From contig JAFGTZ010000474.1 in NCBI GenBank assembly GCA_016938795.1, forward strand, positions 1 to 7,585: a stretch of 7,585 nt of DNA, given 5' to 3'. Within the stretch, counting starts at the first letter, position 1, and each line of letters starts with the position of its first letter. The translations under genes and the position numbers were made by a program. The notes beneath the pieces are model-generated. The model saw only the letters and a list, made by a program, of their open reading frames with translations. It was not told the DNA's origin and ran no database searches. This document shows positions 1 through 6,403 of the stretch, piece after piece. This stretch comes from Chromatiaceae bacterium. GTDB taxonomy: Bacteria > Pseudomonadota > Gammaproteobacteria > Chromatiales > Chromatiaceae.

Positions 1-661
1 AGGACTGCACCGCTGCGGCGAGCGCTCGCGACTCGACGATGAGTTCGTCGGCAATGGCGAGCAGACCCTCGAAACCTTGCGCGGCATGGCCGAGTACGGC
101 GTAGCGGCCACCCACGGTGAGCGTGGGCACGGCGTCGATGCGATAACGCTCGGCGAGTTGTTCGGCGCGCATCAGGCGGGTTTGGAGATCGAAGGAGTCG
201 TAAACCGAGGCGAAACGCTCCGGGTCGGCGCCCTGTTTGCCTACCCAGTCGAGAATGGCGTCGCGGGTGTAGATGCGTGCACGCTCCTGGTGCAGCGCCT
301 CGAATACTTTTTGGTCGAGTTGTTCGAGGTCGCCACCAATCTCCAGGGCCAGGAAGAGGCGCGCCAGCGTTTCCCAGGCGCTGCGACCGAAGGTCACCGG
401 TACCCGGCGGAAGGCGACGTCGGGCGGCAGTCCGCGCGCCCACTCCTTCACGATGGGATTGAAGGCCATGCAGTGCGAACAGCCATAGGAGAAGAATTCG
501 AGCACCTCGATCTTCTCGGGCGTGTCGCTCGGCTGGGGCGGCGAGATGGCCCGCCAATCACGGCCCTCGACCAGGTCGGCGCGCGTGACCATGGGTGGCA
601 GTAAGGCAAGGCCCAGTGTGGCGATCAGCGATTGGTTGAAATGACGGCGGCTGATGGTCAT
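1..661 (-). CDS. dsbA: Thiol:disulfide interchange protein DsbA (3' end cut by window edge)
   Basis: Periplasmic thiol oxidase that donates a disulfide to newly exported proteins. I translated the minus strand by hand: 220 codons are open to the window edge, and since DsbA precursors are usually about 205-220 residues, the stop is probably just outside. The thioredoxin-fold start (EVLEFFSYGC) carries the redox motif C61-S-H-C64, and the cis-proline is P179 in AVPTLTVGG. Their spacing of 118 residues is close to that in E. coli DsbA (121). The N-terminus MTISRRHFNQ, then a hydrophobic stretch (about residues 11-23) and a possible cleavage site after TRA28, looks like a twin-arginine (Tat) signal peptide; E. 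coli DsbA instead uses an SRP-dependent Sec signal. The start is supported by AGGAG (plus-strand 671-675) nine bases upstream. The gene lies 59 bases downstream of dsbB in the same direction, so co-transcription is likely. The dipeptide is SH rather than the common PH. Identity is secure. Confidence 0.93.
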   Translation of the reverse strand, partial: MTISRRHFNQSLIATLGLALLPPMVTRADLVEGRDWRAISPPQPSDTPEKIEVLEFFSYGCSHCMAFNPIVKEWARGLPPDVAFRRVPVTFGRSAWETLARLFLALEIGGDLEQLDQKVFEALHQERARIYTRDAILDWVGKQGADPERFASVYDSFDLQTRLMRAEQLAERYRIDAVPTLTVGGRYAVLGHAAQGFEGLLAIADELIVESRALAAAVQS

Positions 662-720
662 GGGAACAGTCTCCTGCAAGCAAGGGGTTGAAGGCGCCCG
701 GGTTCGCGCGGGGTGGCGCC

Positions 721-1239
721 TTAAAGCACGGTTGTGCGCGACGTTCGGGGCGCATCGCGCCACAGTGCGAGCAGGGCCAGCGCCGCGCAGAGCATAAATC
801 CAGCCAGGGCCCAGTTCGCAAGCGTCAGGCCCAGGAGCCTCATTCCGGGGTCTTCGCAAAAGCCGGTGGCGAGAAAGAGCGCGGGCCAGCGCTCGCCCAG
901 CCATTCGATGCCCTGTTCGATAAGGCCGGGCCTGCTCGCCAGGCAGGAAATGCTGCCGGGCGGCTGAAGTTGCAACCAGCTTTGATAGGCCGCCATGGCC
1001 GCACCCGCGAGGGCGATGATGAGGACGAGGACGCCGCTTATCCATCCCCACAGCCGTTTGGCGCCAAGCGCCGCAATGCCGGCGGTCAGCCCTAGGAGCA
1101 GATAAAACAGGCGCTGCGCAATGCAGAGATGGCAGGGGTCGAGGCGTAGCCAGGTGGTGAGCAGGATGCTGAAAAACGCCACGCCACAACCGCCCAAGGC
1201 CAGCGTGAGCCAGAGGGCGCGGGTGGAAATGGAGAACAT
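721..1239 (-). CDS. dsbB: Disulfide bond formation protein DsbB
   Basis: Inner-membrane quinone reductase that re-oxidises DsbA and passes electrons to the respiratory quinone pool. The 172-residue product has the DsbB layout: four hydrophobic segments (about residues 8-29, 41-59, 65-85 and 137-160) with two periplasmic loops. Loop 1 has C36-H-L-C39 followed by R43, matching the CxxC and the conserved quinone-site arginine (R48) of E. coli DsbB. Loop 2 has C99 (SISC) and C128 (ATGFCED), the pair that exchanges with DsbA. Length is normal for the family (about 165-180). The ATG is preceded by GGAG at plus-strand 1246-1249, six bases away. The gene ends with TAA at 721-723, and dsbA follows 59 bases on, an arrangement that puts both partners on one transcript. 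The residue pair inside the first CxxC is HL instead of VL or PL. Two further cysteines (C18, C151) fall in membrane segments and are probably not catalytic. Confidence 0.95.
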   Translation of the reverse strand: MFSISTRALWLTLALGGCGVAFFSILLTTWLRLDPCHLCIAQRLFYLLLGLTAGIAALGAKRLWGWISGVLVLIIALAGAAMAAYQSWLQLQPPGSISCLASRPGLIEQGIEWLGERWPALFLATGFCEDPGMRLLGLTLANWALAGFMLCAALALLALWRDAPRTSRTTVL

Positions 1240-1305
1240 TGCAGGCTCCGGAAAGGATCGGAATCGTCAGGGGGCGAATTGCCGGACAAGCCGGCGGGTG
1301 GCGGC

Positions 1306-1311
1306 ATCATA
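1306..1311 (-). promoter_or_regulatory. Candidate -10 box for dsbB-dsbA
   Basis: On the minus strand the sequence reads TATGAT, five of six matches to the sigma-70 -10 consensus, about 67 bases upstream of the dsbB start. No convincing -35 box lies 16-18 bases further upstream, so this is a weak call based on the -10 and its placement in a divergent intergenic region. Confidence 0.35.
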
Positions 1312-1339
1312 CCGAAAAGGCCCGCTCCTGGTCTCGGCA

Positions 1340-1368
1340 CTGACGGCGCTCGGCAAATGCTCTAGGAT
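1340..1368 (+). promoter_or_regulatory. Candidate sigma-70 promoter for the calcium/sodium exchanger
   Basis: CTGACG (1340-1345, four of six to TTGACA) and TAGGAT (1363-1368, four of six to TATAAT) are separated by exactly 17 bases. This would place a transcript start near 1375, about 68 bases before the ATG at 1443. It shares the 203-base intergenic region with the divergent dsbB gene. A GCCGG-ACAAG-CCGGC hairpin (1281-1295) also lies here, with no T-run after it on either strand. Tentative. Confidence 0.35.
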
Positions 1369-1442
1369 GTCGCGCCCGGCGCAGAGGTTTTCGCGGCGCG
1401 TCGGGTGGCAACTTTCATCAACCAATCACATTGGGTATCTTC

Positions 1443-2423
1443 ATGATTCTGGCGACTCTTGCCGTCATCGTCGGGCTCGCGCTCCTGGTCTGGAGCGCCG
1501 AGCGTTTTGTCGAAGGGGCCGCCGCCACGGCTCAGCACCTGGGCATGCCGACACTGCTCATCGGCATGGTCATCGTGGGCTTCGGCACCTCGGCGCCCGA
1601 GATGGTGGTATCCGCCTTGGCGGCAACCAGTGGCAATCCGGGGCTCGCGCTTGGCAATGCCTATGGCTCGAACATTGCCAATATCGCCCTGATCCTGGGC
1701 CTGACCGCGCTGCTCAGTCCCATCGCGGTGCAATCGGGGCTGCTGCGCAAGGAGCTGCCACTGCTCGCGGGGGCCACGCTGGTGGCGGTCGTGCAGCTGT
1801 GGGACGGGCAACTTACCCGCCTTGAAGGCTGGGTGCTGCTTGGGATTTTTGCCGCACTCATGGCTTGGACCATCTGGCAAGGACTGCGCCAGCGCAACGA
1901 TGCCTTGGCCGCCGAGGTGGATGAGTCTCTGGAGGCCCATCCCATGCCGATGAGACGCGCCATTGTCTGGCTGGCCGTGGGGCTGGTGGTGCTGGTGCTC
2001 AGCTCGCGGTTGCTGGTGTGGGGCGCGGTGGCCATTGCGCAGGGCTTTGGTGTGAGCGATCTCTTCATCGGCCTGACCATCGTCGCCATTGGCACCTCGC
2101 TGCCGGAGCTGGCCTCCTCGCTGGCGGCCATTCGCAAGGGCGAGCACGACCTGGCCCTAGGTAATGTCATCGGGTCGAATCTTTTCAATACCCTGGCCGT
2201 AGTCGGCATTGCCGCGAGCATTCATCCCCTGGCGGTGGCGCCCGAGGTTCTTACCCGCGATGCCTTGGTAATGAGTCTGCTGACGCTGTCGCTCTTTGTT
2301 CTTGGATACGGCTGGAGAGGGCAGGGGCGTATCAACCGACTCGAAGGCGCCTTACTTATGAGCGTTTTTTTGGGCTATACCGGCTGGCTTATTGCACAGG
2401 CCTTCAGCGGCGCGACAGGATGA
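1443..2423 (+). CDS. Calcium/sodium antiporter, YrbG-type (CaCA family)
   Basis: Inner-membrane cation exchanger, expected to extrude Ca2+ in exchange for Na+ (K+-dependent NCKX-like branch). The signature is the pair of inverted alpha repeats. Repeat 1 has G48-TSAPE53 followed by LGNAYGSN; repeat 2 has G217-TSLPE222 followed by LGNVIGSN. The acidic residue of each GTSxPE and the GSN asparagine are the known ion ligands. About ten hydrophobic segments are visible, with a short hydrophilic linker between the halves (around residues 140-165: LRQRNDALAAEVDESLEAHP). From the ATG at 1443 the product is 326 residues, almost the length of E. coli YrbG (325, from memory), and it aligns from the first residue. 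An in-frame TTG at 1431 would add four residues. Neither start has a good Shine-Dalgarno sequence, so the start is the least certain part. It stands alone: dsbB diverges upstream, and the next gene is 187 bases downstream. Exact ion specificity cannot be read from the sequence. Confidence 0.92.
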   Translation: MILATLAVIVGLALLVWSAERFVEGAAATAQHLGMPTLLIGMVIVGFGTSAPEMVVSALAATSGNPGLALGNAYGSNIANIALILGLTALLSPIAVQSGLLRKELPLLAGATLVAVVQLWDGQLTRLEGWVLLGIFAALMAWTIWQGLRQRNDALAAEVDESLEAHPMPMRRAIVWLAVGLVVLVLSSRLLVWGAVAIAQGFGVSDLFIGLTIVAIGTSLPELASSLAAIRKGEHDLALGNVIGSNLFNTLAVVGIAASIHPLAVAPEVLTRDALVMSLLTLSLFVLGYGWRGQGRINRLEGALLMSVFLGYTGWLIAQAFSGATG

Positions 2424-2610
2424 CGATTGGGCGCCGCTCGGTTATGGTTTCCTCTGGAAGCGACTTTTTGCATCGCGAGAGACTGGGTGTGCGTCTGTCG
2501 TACTCCTAGTTCGGAGCGCATGAGGAAAACCGAAAAACTGATGCGCAATGAGTATAAGTATTAAAAAAAACACCCATAAAACCAGATAGATCGCGGGAGG
2601 ACAACCCTAA
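2424..2610 (+). promoter_or_regulatory. Intergenic leader of the chemoreceptor, with AT-rich island
   Basis: This 187-base gap contains a markedly AT-rich stretch (about 2550-2587, including an eight-A run at 2563-2570) in otherwise GC-rich DNA. TATAAG (2553-2558) and TATTAA (2559-2564) are possible -10 boxes, but neither has a good -35 partner. I looked for a FliA (sigma-28) promoter and found only poor matches. An inverted repeat, GCGCAT (2516-2521) and ATGCGC (2541-2546), brackets the upstream edge and could be an operator, though six-base arms may be chance. A promoter somewhere here is likely; its exact position is not settled. Confidence 0.35.
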
Positions 2611-4521
2611 ATGTTAAAGAAGCTGGGTATCCGATTACAGTTGCAGCTCGGGACCGTGGCGGTCATTCTCATGACGCTCGCCTTTATCCTGCCGGCAGTC
2701 TTTACCACTGTGGGAACCTCCGCACAGCGAGCCGAGGCCTATCGCTTGCAGGATCTCTATCTGGGATTGAACGCCTCGATTCGCCAAGAGTCTGATCGGG
2801 CACTGTCGCTTGCCACCGCCGTGGCCAGTATTCCCGAGGTGCAGGCCGCCTTTGCCGCGCGCGACCGCGAACGCTTGAGCGCGCTCACCCTGCCCATCTT
2901 CGAGCGTATGCGCCAAGCTCATGGCGTGGTGCAGTTTCAGTTTCATACCGCGCCAGCGACCTCCTTTCTGCGTCTGCACAGCCCCGAAAAATTTGGCGAC
3001 GATCTTTCAGGATTTCGTGCCACGGTGCTCGAAACCAACCGTGGCGGCAAGATCATCTCGGGGCTTGAGATCGGGCGCGCGGGCTTGGGGATGCGCGGTG
3101 TTGTTCCCGTGCTCCATCAAGGCCGACAGGTCGGTTCGGTTGAGTTTGGCCTGAGTTTCGGGCAGCCCTTTTTCGAGGATTTCGCGCGCCGCTTCGATGC
3201 CCAGGCGGTGCTCTATCTCAACCGCGACGGACGCTTCGAACGTTTTGCCGGCACCGCTGATGGTGATCCCGTGCTCTCTCCCGAGGCCATGCGCGAGGTG
3301 TTGACAGGCGCCTCGGTGACCATGCAGTCCGAACGTCACAACCGGCCCCTGGCGGTTTTTGCCGGTCCCATCAAGGATTATTCCGAGCAGCCCATTGGGG
3401 TGGTCGAGATCATGATTGACCGCAGCGCCGATGTCGCCGCCGCCCGTACGGCCACGCTGACCATCTTGGGTCTGGGGCTGGTGGCGCTGCTGATCGGCAC
3501 CGGACTGGCCTTGGTGCTGACCCGTCTGATCGTGCGTCCGCTGCGCCTGGCGGTTGAGCGCATGGAACAGATCGCGCATGGCGATGGTGATCTAACCCAG
3601 CATCTTCCAGCCGATGGGGGCAACGAACTGGCCGACCTGGGGCGCGCCTTTAATGCCTTTCTCGACCCGCTGCGCGAGCTGGTGCGCGATCTTGCCGAAG
3701 GCGCCGAGCAGCTTGCGGCGGCCTCGCGCCAGCTCTCGGTGACCAGCGAGCACACCAGTGAGCAGGTGCGCCAGCAGCAGTCCGCCACTGATCAGGTGGC
3801 CACGGCCATGAACCAGATGACCGCCACAGTGGAGGAGGTGGCGCGCAACGCAGCCCAGGCCGCGCAGGGTGCGCGCGAGGCCGACCGCGAGGCGGAAGAC
3901 GGCGCGGCCATCGTCTCCGAGACGGTGCAGGGCATCCAGGCGCTGGCCGAGGCGGTGGAGCATGCCGCCGGGGTGGTGGGGCAGCTCTCGGGCGATGTGA
4001 CCTCCATCGGCAAGGTGCTCGATGTCATCGTGGCCATTGCTGAGCAGACCAATTTGCTGGCGCTCAACGCCGCCATCGAGGCCGCGCGCGCGGGCGAGCA
4101 GGGGCGCGGCTTTGCCGTGGTGGCCGATGAGGTGCGCACCCTCGCCAGCCGCACCCGCGACTCCACGCATGAGATTCAGTCCACCATCGAACGGCTGCAA
4201 GCGAGCGCGCGGCTGGCCGTGGAGGCCATGGAGCAGGGCCGAACGCGCGCCCAGGACAGTGTTGAAATGGCCAACCGCGCCGGCGCCTCGCTCTCGGCCA
4301 TTACCACGGCGGTGGGGACCATCAGCGATATGAACAACCAGATTGCGAGCGCCGCCGAGGAACAGACGGCTGTGGCGCAAGAGATTGACCGCAATCTCAT
4401 CAATGTCAGTCAGGCCGAGGATCAGATCGCCTCGGGCGCGGCGCAGATTGCCCAGGCTTCGGAGGCGCTCGCGCATCTTGCCAGCGATCAGCAAACCCGC
4501 GTCAAGCGCTTCAAGGTGTAG
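2611..4521 (+). CDS. Methyl-accepting chemotaxis protein with dCache_3-like sensor
   Basis: Transmembrane chemoreceptor that signals through CheW/CheA to the flagellar motor. It has 636 residues. Order: short cytoplasmic N-terminus; TM1 (about 14-36); periplasmic sensor (about 40-280); TM2 (about 283-304); HAMP (about 305-357); and a long coiled-coil signalling domain whose conserved tip lies at about 471-510 (AEQTNLLALNAAIEAARAGE, then GRGFAVVADEVR). The sensor carries the runs FLRLHSPEKFGDDLSGFR (119-136) and GLEIGRAGLGMRGVVPV (151-167), which I associate with the double Cache family dCache_3 (PF14827); the ligand is unknown. About 280 residues follow HAMP, consistent with the 40-heptad receptor class. 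The C-terminus (RVKRFKV) lacks an NWETF-type CheR/CheB-binding pentapeptide. The start is supported by GGGAGG about ten bases upstream of the ATG. No other chemotaxis gene is nearby, so it looks like an orphan receptor. Family assignment is secure; the Cache subtype is from memory. Confidence 0.95.
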   Translation: MLKKLGIRLQLQLGTVAVILMTLAFILPAVFTTVGTSAQRAEAYRLQDLYLGLNASIRQESDRALSLATAVASIPEVQAAFAARDRERLSALTLPIFERMRQAHGVVQFQFHTAPATSFLRLHSPEKFGDDLSGFRATVLETNRGGKIISGLEIGRAGLGMRGVVPVLHQGRQVGSVEFGLSFGQPFFEDFARRFDAQAVLYLNRDGRFERFAGTADGDPVLSPEAMREVLTGASVTMQSERHNRPLAVFAGPIKDYSEQPIGVVEIMIDRSADVAAARTATLTILGLGLVALLIGTGLALVLTRLIVRPLRLAVERMEQIAHGDGDLTQHLPADGGNELADLGRAFNAFLDPLRELVRDLAEGAEQLAAASRQLSVTSEHTSEQVRQQQSATDQVATAMNQMTATVEEVARNAAQAAQGAREADREAEDGAAIVSETVQGIQALAEAVEHAAGVVGQLSGDVTSIGKVLDVIVAIAEQTNLLALNAAIEAARAGEQGRGFAVVADEVRTLASRTRDSTHEIQSTIERLQASARLAVEAMEQGRTRAQDSVEMANRAGASLSAITTAVGTISDMNNQIASAAEEQTAVAQEIDRNLINVSQAEDQIASGAAQIAQASEALAHLASDQQTRVKRFKV

Positions 4522-4530
4522 CCGCTCAGA

Positions 4531-4553
4531 GCCGCTGCCAGGCGGGAAGCGGC
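4531..4553 (+). terminator. Weak hairpin just after the chemoreceptor gene
   Basis: GCCGCT (4531-4536) can pair with AGCGGC (4548-4553) across an 11-base loop, nine bases after the MCP stop codon. There is no T-run after it, so it is not a classical intrinsic terminator; it may only protect the 3' end or be chance. A direct repeat of GCCGCT begins at 4521. Confidence 0.2.
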
Positions 4554-4596
4554 GAGGGCATAGCCCCGCCGCCGCCTCGCGGTGACTGGCTGTCTG

Positions 4597-4605
4597 TGCT
4601 ATATT
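4597..4605 (+). promoter_or_regulatory. Candidate extended -10 promoter for the KamA-like gene
   Basis: TGC-TATATT forms a TGn extended -10 element with five of six matches in the hexamer. No -35 hexamer is recognisable, which is tolerated by extended -10 promoters. It would give a 5' untranslated leader of roughly 245 bases. Tentative. Confidence 0.35.
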
Positions 4606-4857
4606 TAGCGGGCTTTACGTCATCGAATAGAGCCGACTGAACACTTTCTGGGCGGTTTCTCCTCATCAAACGAGACCCGGCCCCTGTCTGCGGTGAGCCC
4701 CAATGCTCGCGGCAGTCGTCCTCACGCCAGACAGCGCGCCGCGCGCCTGGCAGCCTCAATCGCGGCGGCCTCGATCCGCCACCTGCGTTTTCCTGTTTCT
4801 GGATAGCCGTACCCATTCGGTTCAGCATCCTCTTGGCCAACCACGGAGGAGCCTTCC

Positions 4858-6246
4858 ATGTCTTCCATTGCACCCTCGACTGGCGCCGTTCTGGCGCAAC
4901 AGCGACCGTCCCCAATCACATCCAAAGCGCGGCCTTTTCGCGTCTTCACTCAGCGCGACCTCGAGCGCATCGAGCCCCTGCGGCGTCTCTCGCCCGAGCA
5001 TCGCTTTGCCATGCGCGTGGTCTCCAGCGTCCTGCCCTTTCGGGTCAACGCCCATGTCATCGACGACCTGATCGACTGGGAGCGCGTGCCGGAGGATCCG
5101 ATCTTTCAGCTCGTGTTTCCGCAGCCGGGCATGTTGGAGGAGGCGCACTTTTCGCGCATCGCCGATCTGCTGCGCGCCGAGGCCGATGAGGCGCTGCTCG
5201 GCGAGGCGGTGCGCGAGATTCGCGCCGAACTCAACCCGCACCCCGCCGGACAGATGGAGAACAATCTGCCACGCCTCGGCGGCGAGGAGCATCTTCAGGG
5301 GATGCAGCACAAATATCGCGAAACCGTGCTCTTCTTCCCCAGCCAGGGCCAGACCTGTCACGCCTATTGCAGCTTCTGCTTCCGCTGGGCCCAGTTCGTG
5401 GGCGACAAGTCGCTGCGTATCGCCTCGAACGAGGTCAACAGCCTGCATCAGTATCTGCGTCATCATCCCCGCGTGAGCGATCTGCTCATCACCGGGGGCG
5501 ATCCCATGGTGATGAAGACGCGCCATCTGGAGACCTATCTCGAACCCTTGCTGCGCCCCGAGTTCGACCATATCCAGACCATCCGCATCGGCACCAAGGC
5601 GCTCACCTTCTGGCCCTATCGTTTCACCGAGGATAGCGACAGCGACGCGCTCATGGCGCTCTTCGAGCGACTGGTGGCGCGCGGCAAGCATCTGGCGCTC
5701 ATGGCGCATGTCAATCACTGGCGTGAACTCGAGAGTCCGGCAGTGCGCGCGGCCATCGCGCGGGTGCGCGAGAGCGGCGCTGAGATTCGCACCCAGGGCC
5801 CGCTGCTGGCGCATATCAACGACGATCCCTCCGTCTGGGCGCGCTCCTGGAAAACCCAGGTGCGTCTTGGCATGGTGCCCTATTACCTCTTTGTGCAGCG
5901 CGACACGGGCGCACGGCGCTATTTCGAGATTCCGCTGGTGCGCGCCTGGGAGATCTATCGCGAGGCCATGCAGCAGGTCTCTGGACTTGGCCGTACCGCG
6001 CGCGGTCCGAGCATGAGCGCCGGTCCCGGCAAGATCGAAATCCAGGGTGTTACCGAGGTTCAGGGCGAGCGGCTGTTCGTGCTGCGCTTCCTGCAGGGAC
6101 GCAATCCCGACTGGGTGAATCGGCCCTTCTTCGCGCGCTTCGACCCCGAGGCCACCTGGTTCGACGATCTGAAGCCGGCCTTTGGTGAACGCGATTTCTT
6201 CTTCAGTGAGGAATATCGCCGGCGCTGGCCTGAGCGGCCACTCTAG
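4858..6246 (+). CDS. KamA-family radical SAM/PLP aminomutase-like enzyme, substrate uncertain
   Basis: Probable 2,3-aminomutase-type enzyme: a [4Fe-4S] cluster cleaves S-adenosylmethionine, and a PLP-bound amino acid then has its amino group moved from C2 to C3. The 462-residue product has the cluster motif C167-HAY-C171-SF-C174 (CX3CX2C) and GGD at 213-215 (SAM binding). K392 in SAGPGK matches the PLP lysine K337 of Clostridium subterminale lysine 2,3-aminomutase (LAM), and R176 matches the carboxylate-binding R134. The LAM residues that bind the lysine side-chain amine differ: D293 aligns with R348 (PYYLFVQR) and D330 with S385; the 44-residue spacing to the PLP lysine is the same. The only cysteines in the protein are the three cluster ligands. 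It is longer than LAM (416) or EpmB (about 340), mainly at the N-terminus. The start is fixed by GGAGGAG six bases upstream. It appears monocistronic. Family is secure; calling it a true lysine aminomutase would be unsafe. LAM comparison is from memory. Confidence 0.88.
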   Translation: MSSIAPSTGAVLAQQRPSPITSKARPFRVFTQRDLERIEPLRRLSPEHRFAMRVVSSVLPFRVNAHVIDDLIDWERVPEDPIFQLVFPQPGMLEEAHFSRIADLLRAEADEALLGEAVREIRAELNPHPAGQMENNLPRLGGEEHLQGMQHKYRETVLFFPSQGQTCHAYCSFCFRWAQFVGDKSLRIASNEVNSLHQYLRHHPRVSDLLITGGDPMVMKTRHLETYLEPLLRPEFDHIQTIRIGTKALTFWPYRFTEDSDSDALMALFERLVARGKHLALMAHVNHWRELESPAVRAAIARVRESGAEIRTQGPLLAHINDDPSVWARSWKTQVRLGMVPYYLFVQRDTGARRYFEIPLVRAWEIYREAMQQVSGLGRTARGPSMSAGPGKIEIQGVTEVQGERLFVLRFLQGRNPDWVNRPFFARFDPEATWFDDLKPAFGERDFFFSEEYRRRWPERPL

Positions 6247-6255
6247 GCCACCCTA

Positions 6256-6274
6256 AAGGCCTGTCCTCGGCCTT
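6256..6274 (+). terminator. Possible weak terminator hairpin after the KamA-like gene
   Basis: AAGGCC (6256-6261) and GGCCTT (6269-6274) form a six-base-pair stem with a seven-base loop, starting nine bases after the stop codon. Only ATCC follows, with no T-run, so strength as an intrinsic terminator is doubtful. Confidence 0.3.
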
Positions 6275-6359
6275 ATCCGTGCTCGCTTGGGAGCAACCCA
6301 GCGGGCGCAGGATGAATTTGATCCCGGTCAGTTTGTGTTGGCTTTCCGCTGCGCGAACA

Positions 6360-6388
6360 TTGACAGGGCGCGTCGAAACTCGTCTAAT
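6360..6388 (+). promoter_or_regulatory. Strong sigma-70 promoter driving the riboswitch and btuB
   Basis: TTGACA (6360-6365) is a perfect -35 box. TCTAAT (6383-6388) matches five of six -10 positions. The spacer is exactly 17 bases. Transcription should start near 6395, about ten bases before the cobalamin aptamer, which is where a riboswitch promoter should sit. It makes btuB independent of the KamA-like gene upstream. Confidence 0.8.
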
Positions 6389-6403
6389 CCCGCGCTCGAT
6401 TCC

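Larger units (their letters stand above)
4522..4857 (+). other. Gene-free 336-base leader between chemoreceptor and KamA-like gene
   Basis: I find no credible coding sequence here; open frames are shadows of GC-rich DNA. It contains a candidate extended -10 promoter (4597-4605), the weak MCP hairpin, and a GGCGG/CCGCC hairpin (4764-4768 with 4776-4780, loop of seven). A T-rich stretch begins about eight bases after that hairpin (4788-4800). It ends in a strong Shine-Dalgarno sequence, GGAGGAG (4845-4851), six bases before the ATG at 4858. I recognise no known riboswitch in it. Confidence 0.5.

Noticed and set aside
77..604. Plus-strand open frame of 175 codons
   Set aside because: It lies antisense to dsbA, whose minus-strand reading has the redox motif, the cis-proline and a signal peptide. 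The plus frame shows no recognisable domain.
3592..4494. Minus-strand 300-codon open frame opposite the chemoreceptor
   Set aside because: It is a mirror of the conserved signalling domain in GC-rich DNA, with low-complexity Gly/Arg/His composition and no family resemblance.
4588..4606. Possible sigma-54 promoter (TGGC...GC)
   Set aside because: The distance between the GG and GC elements is two bases too short for the -24/-12 arrangement.
4822..5814. Minus-strand 330-codon open frame opposite the KamA-like gene
   Set aside because: The plus strand codes for clear radical SAM motifs. The antisense frame has no recognisable motif and no sensible context.
4858..6246. EpmB (EF-P lysine modification enzyme) as the identity of the KamA-like protein
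   Set aside because: It is about 120 residues longer than EpmB, lacks the Asp in the PYYLxVxD position that EpmB keeps, and has no epmA or efp neighbour in the window.
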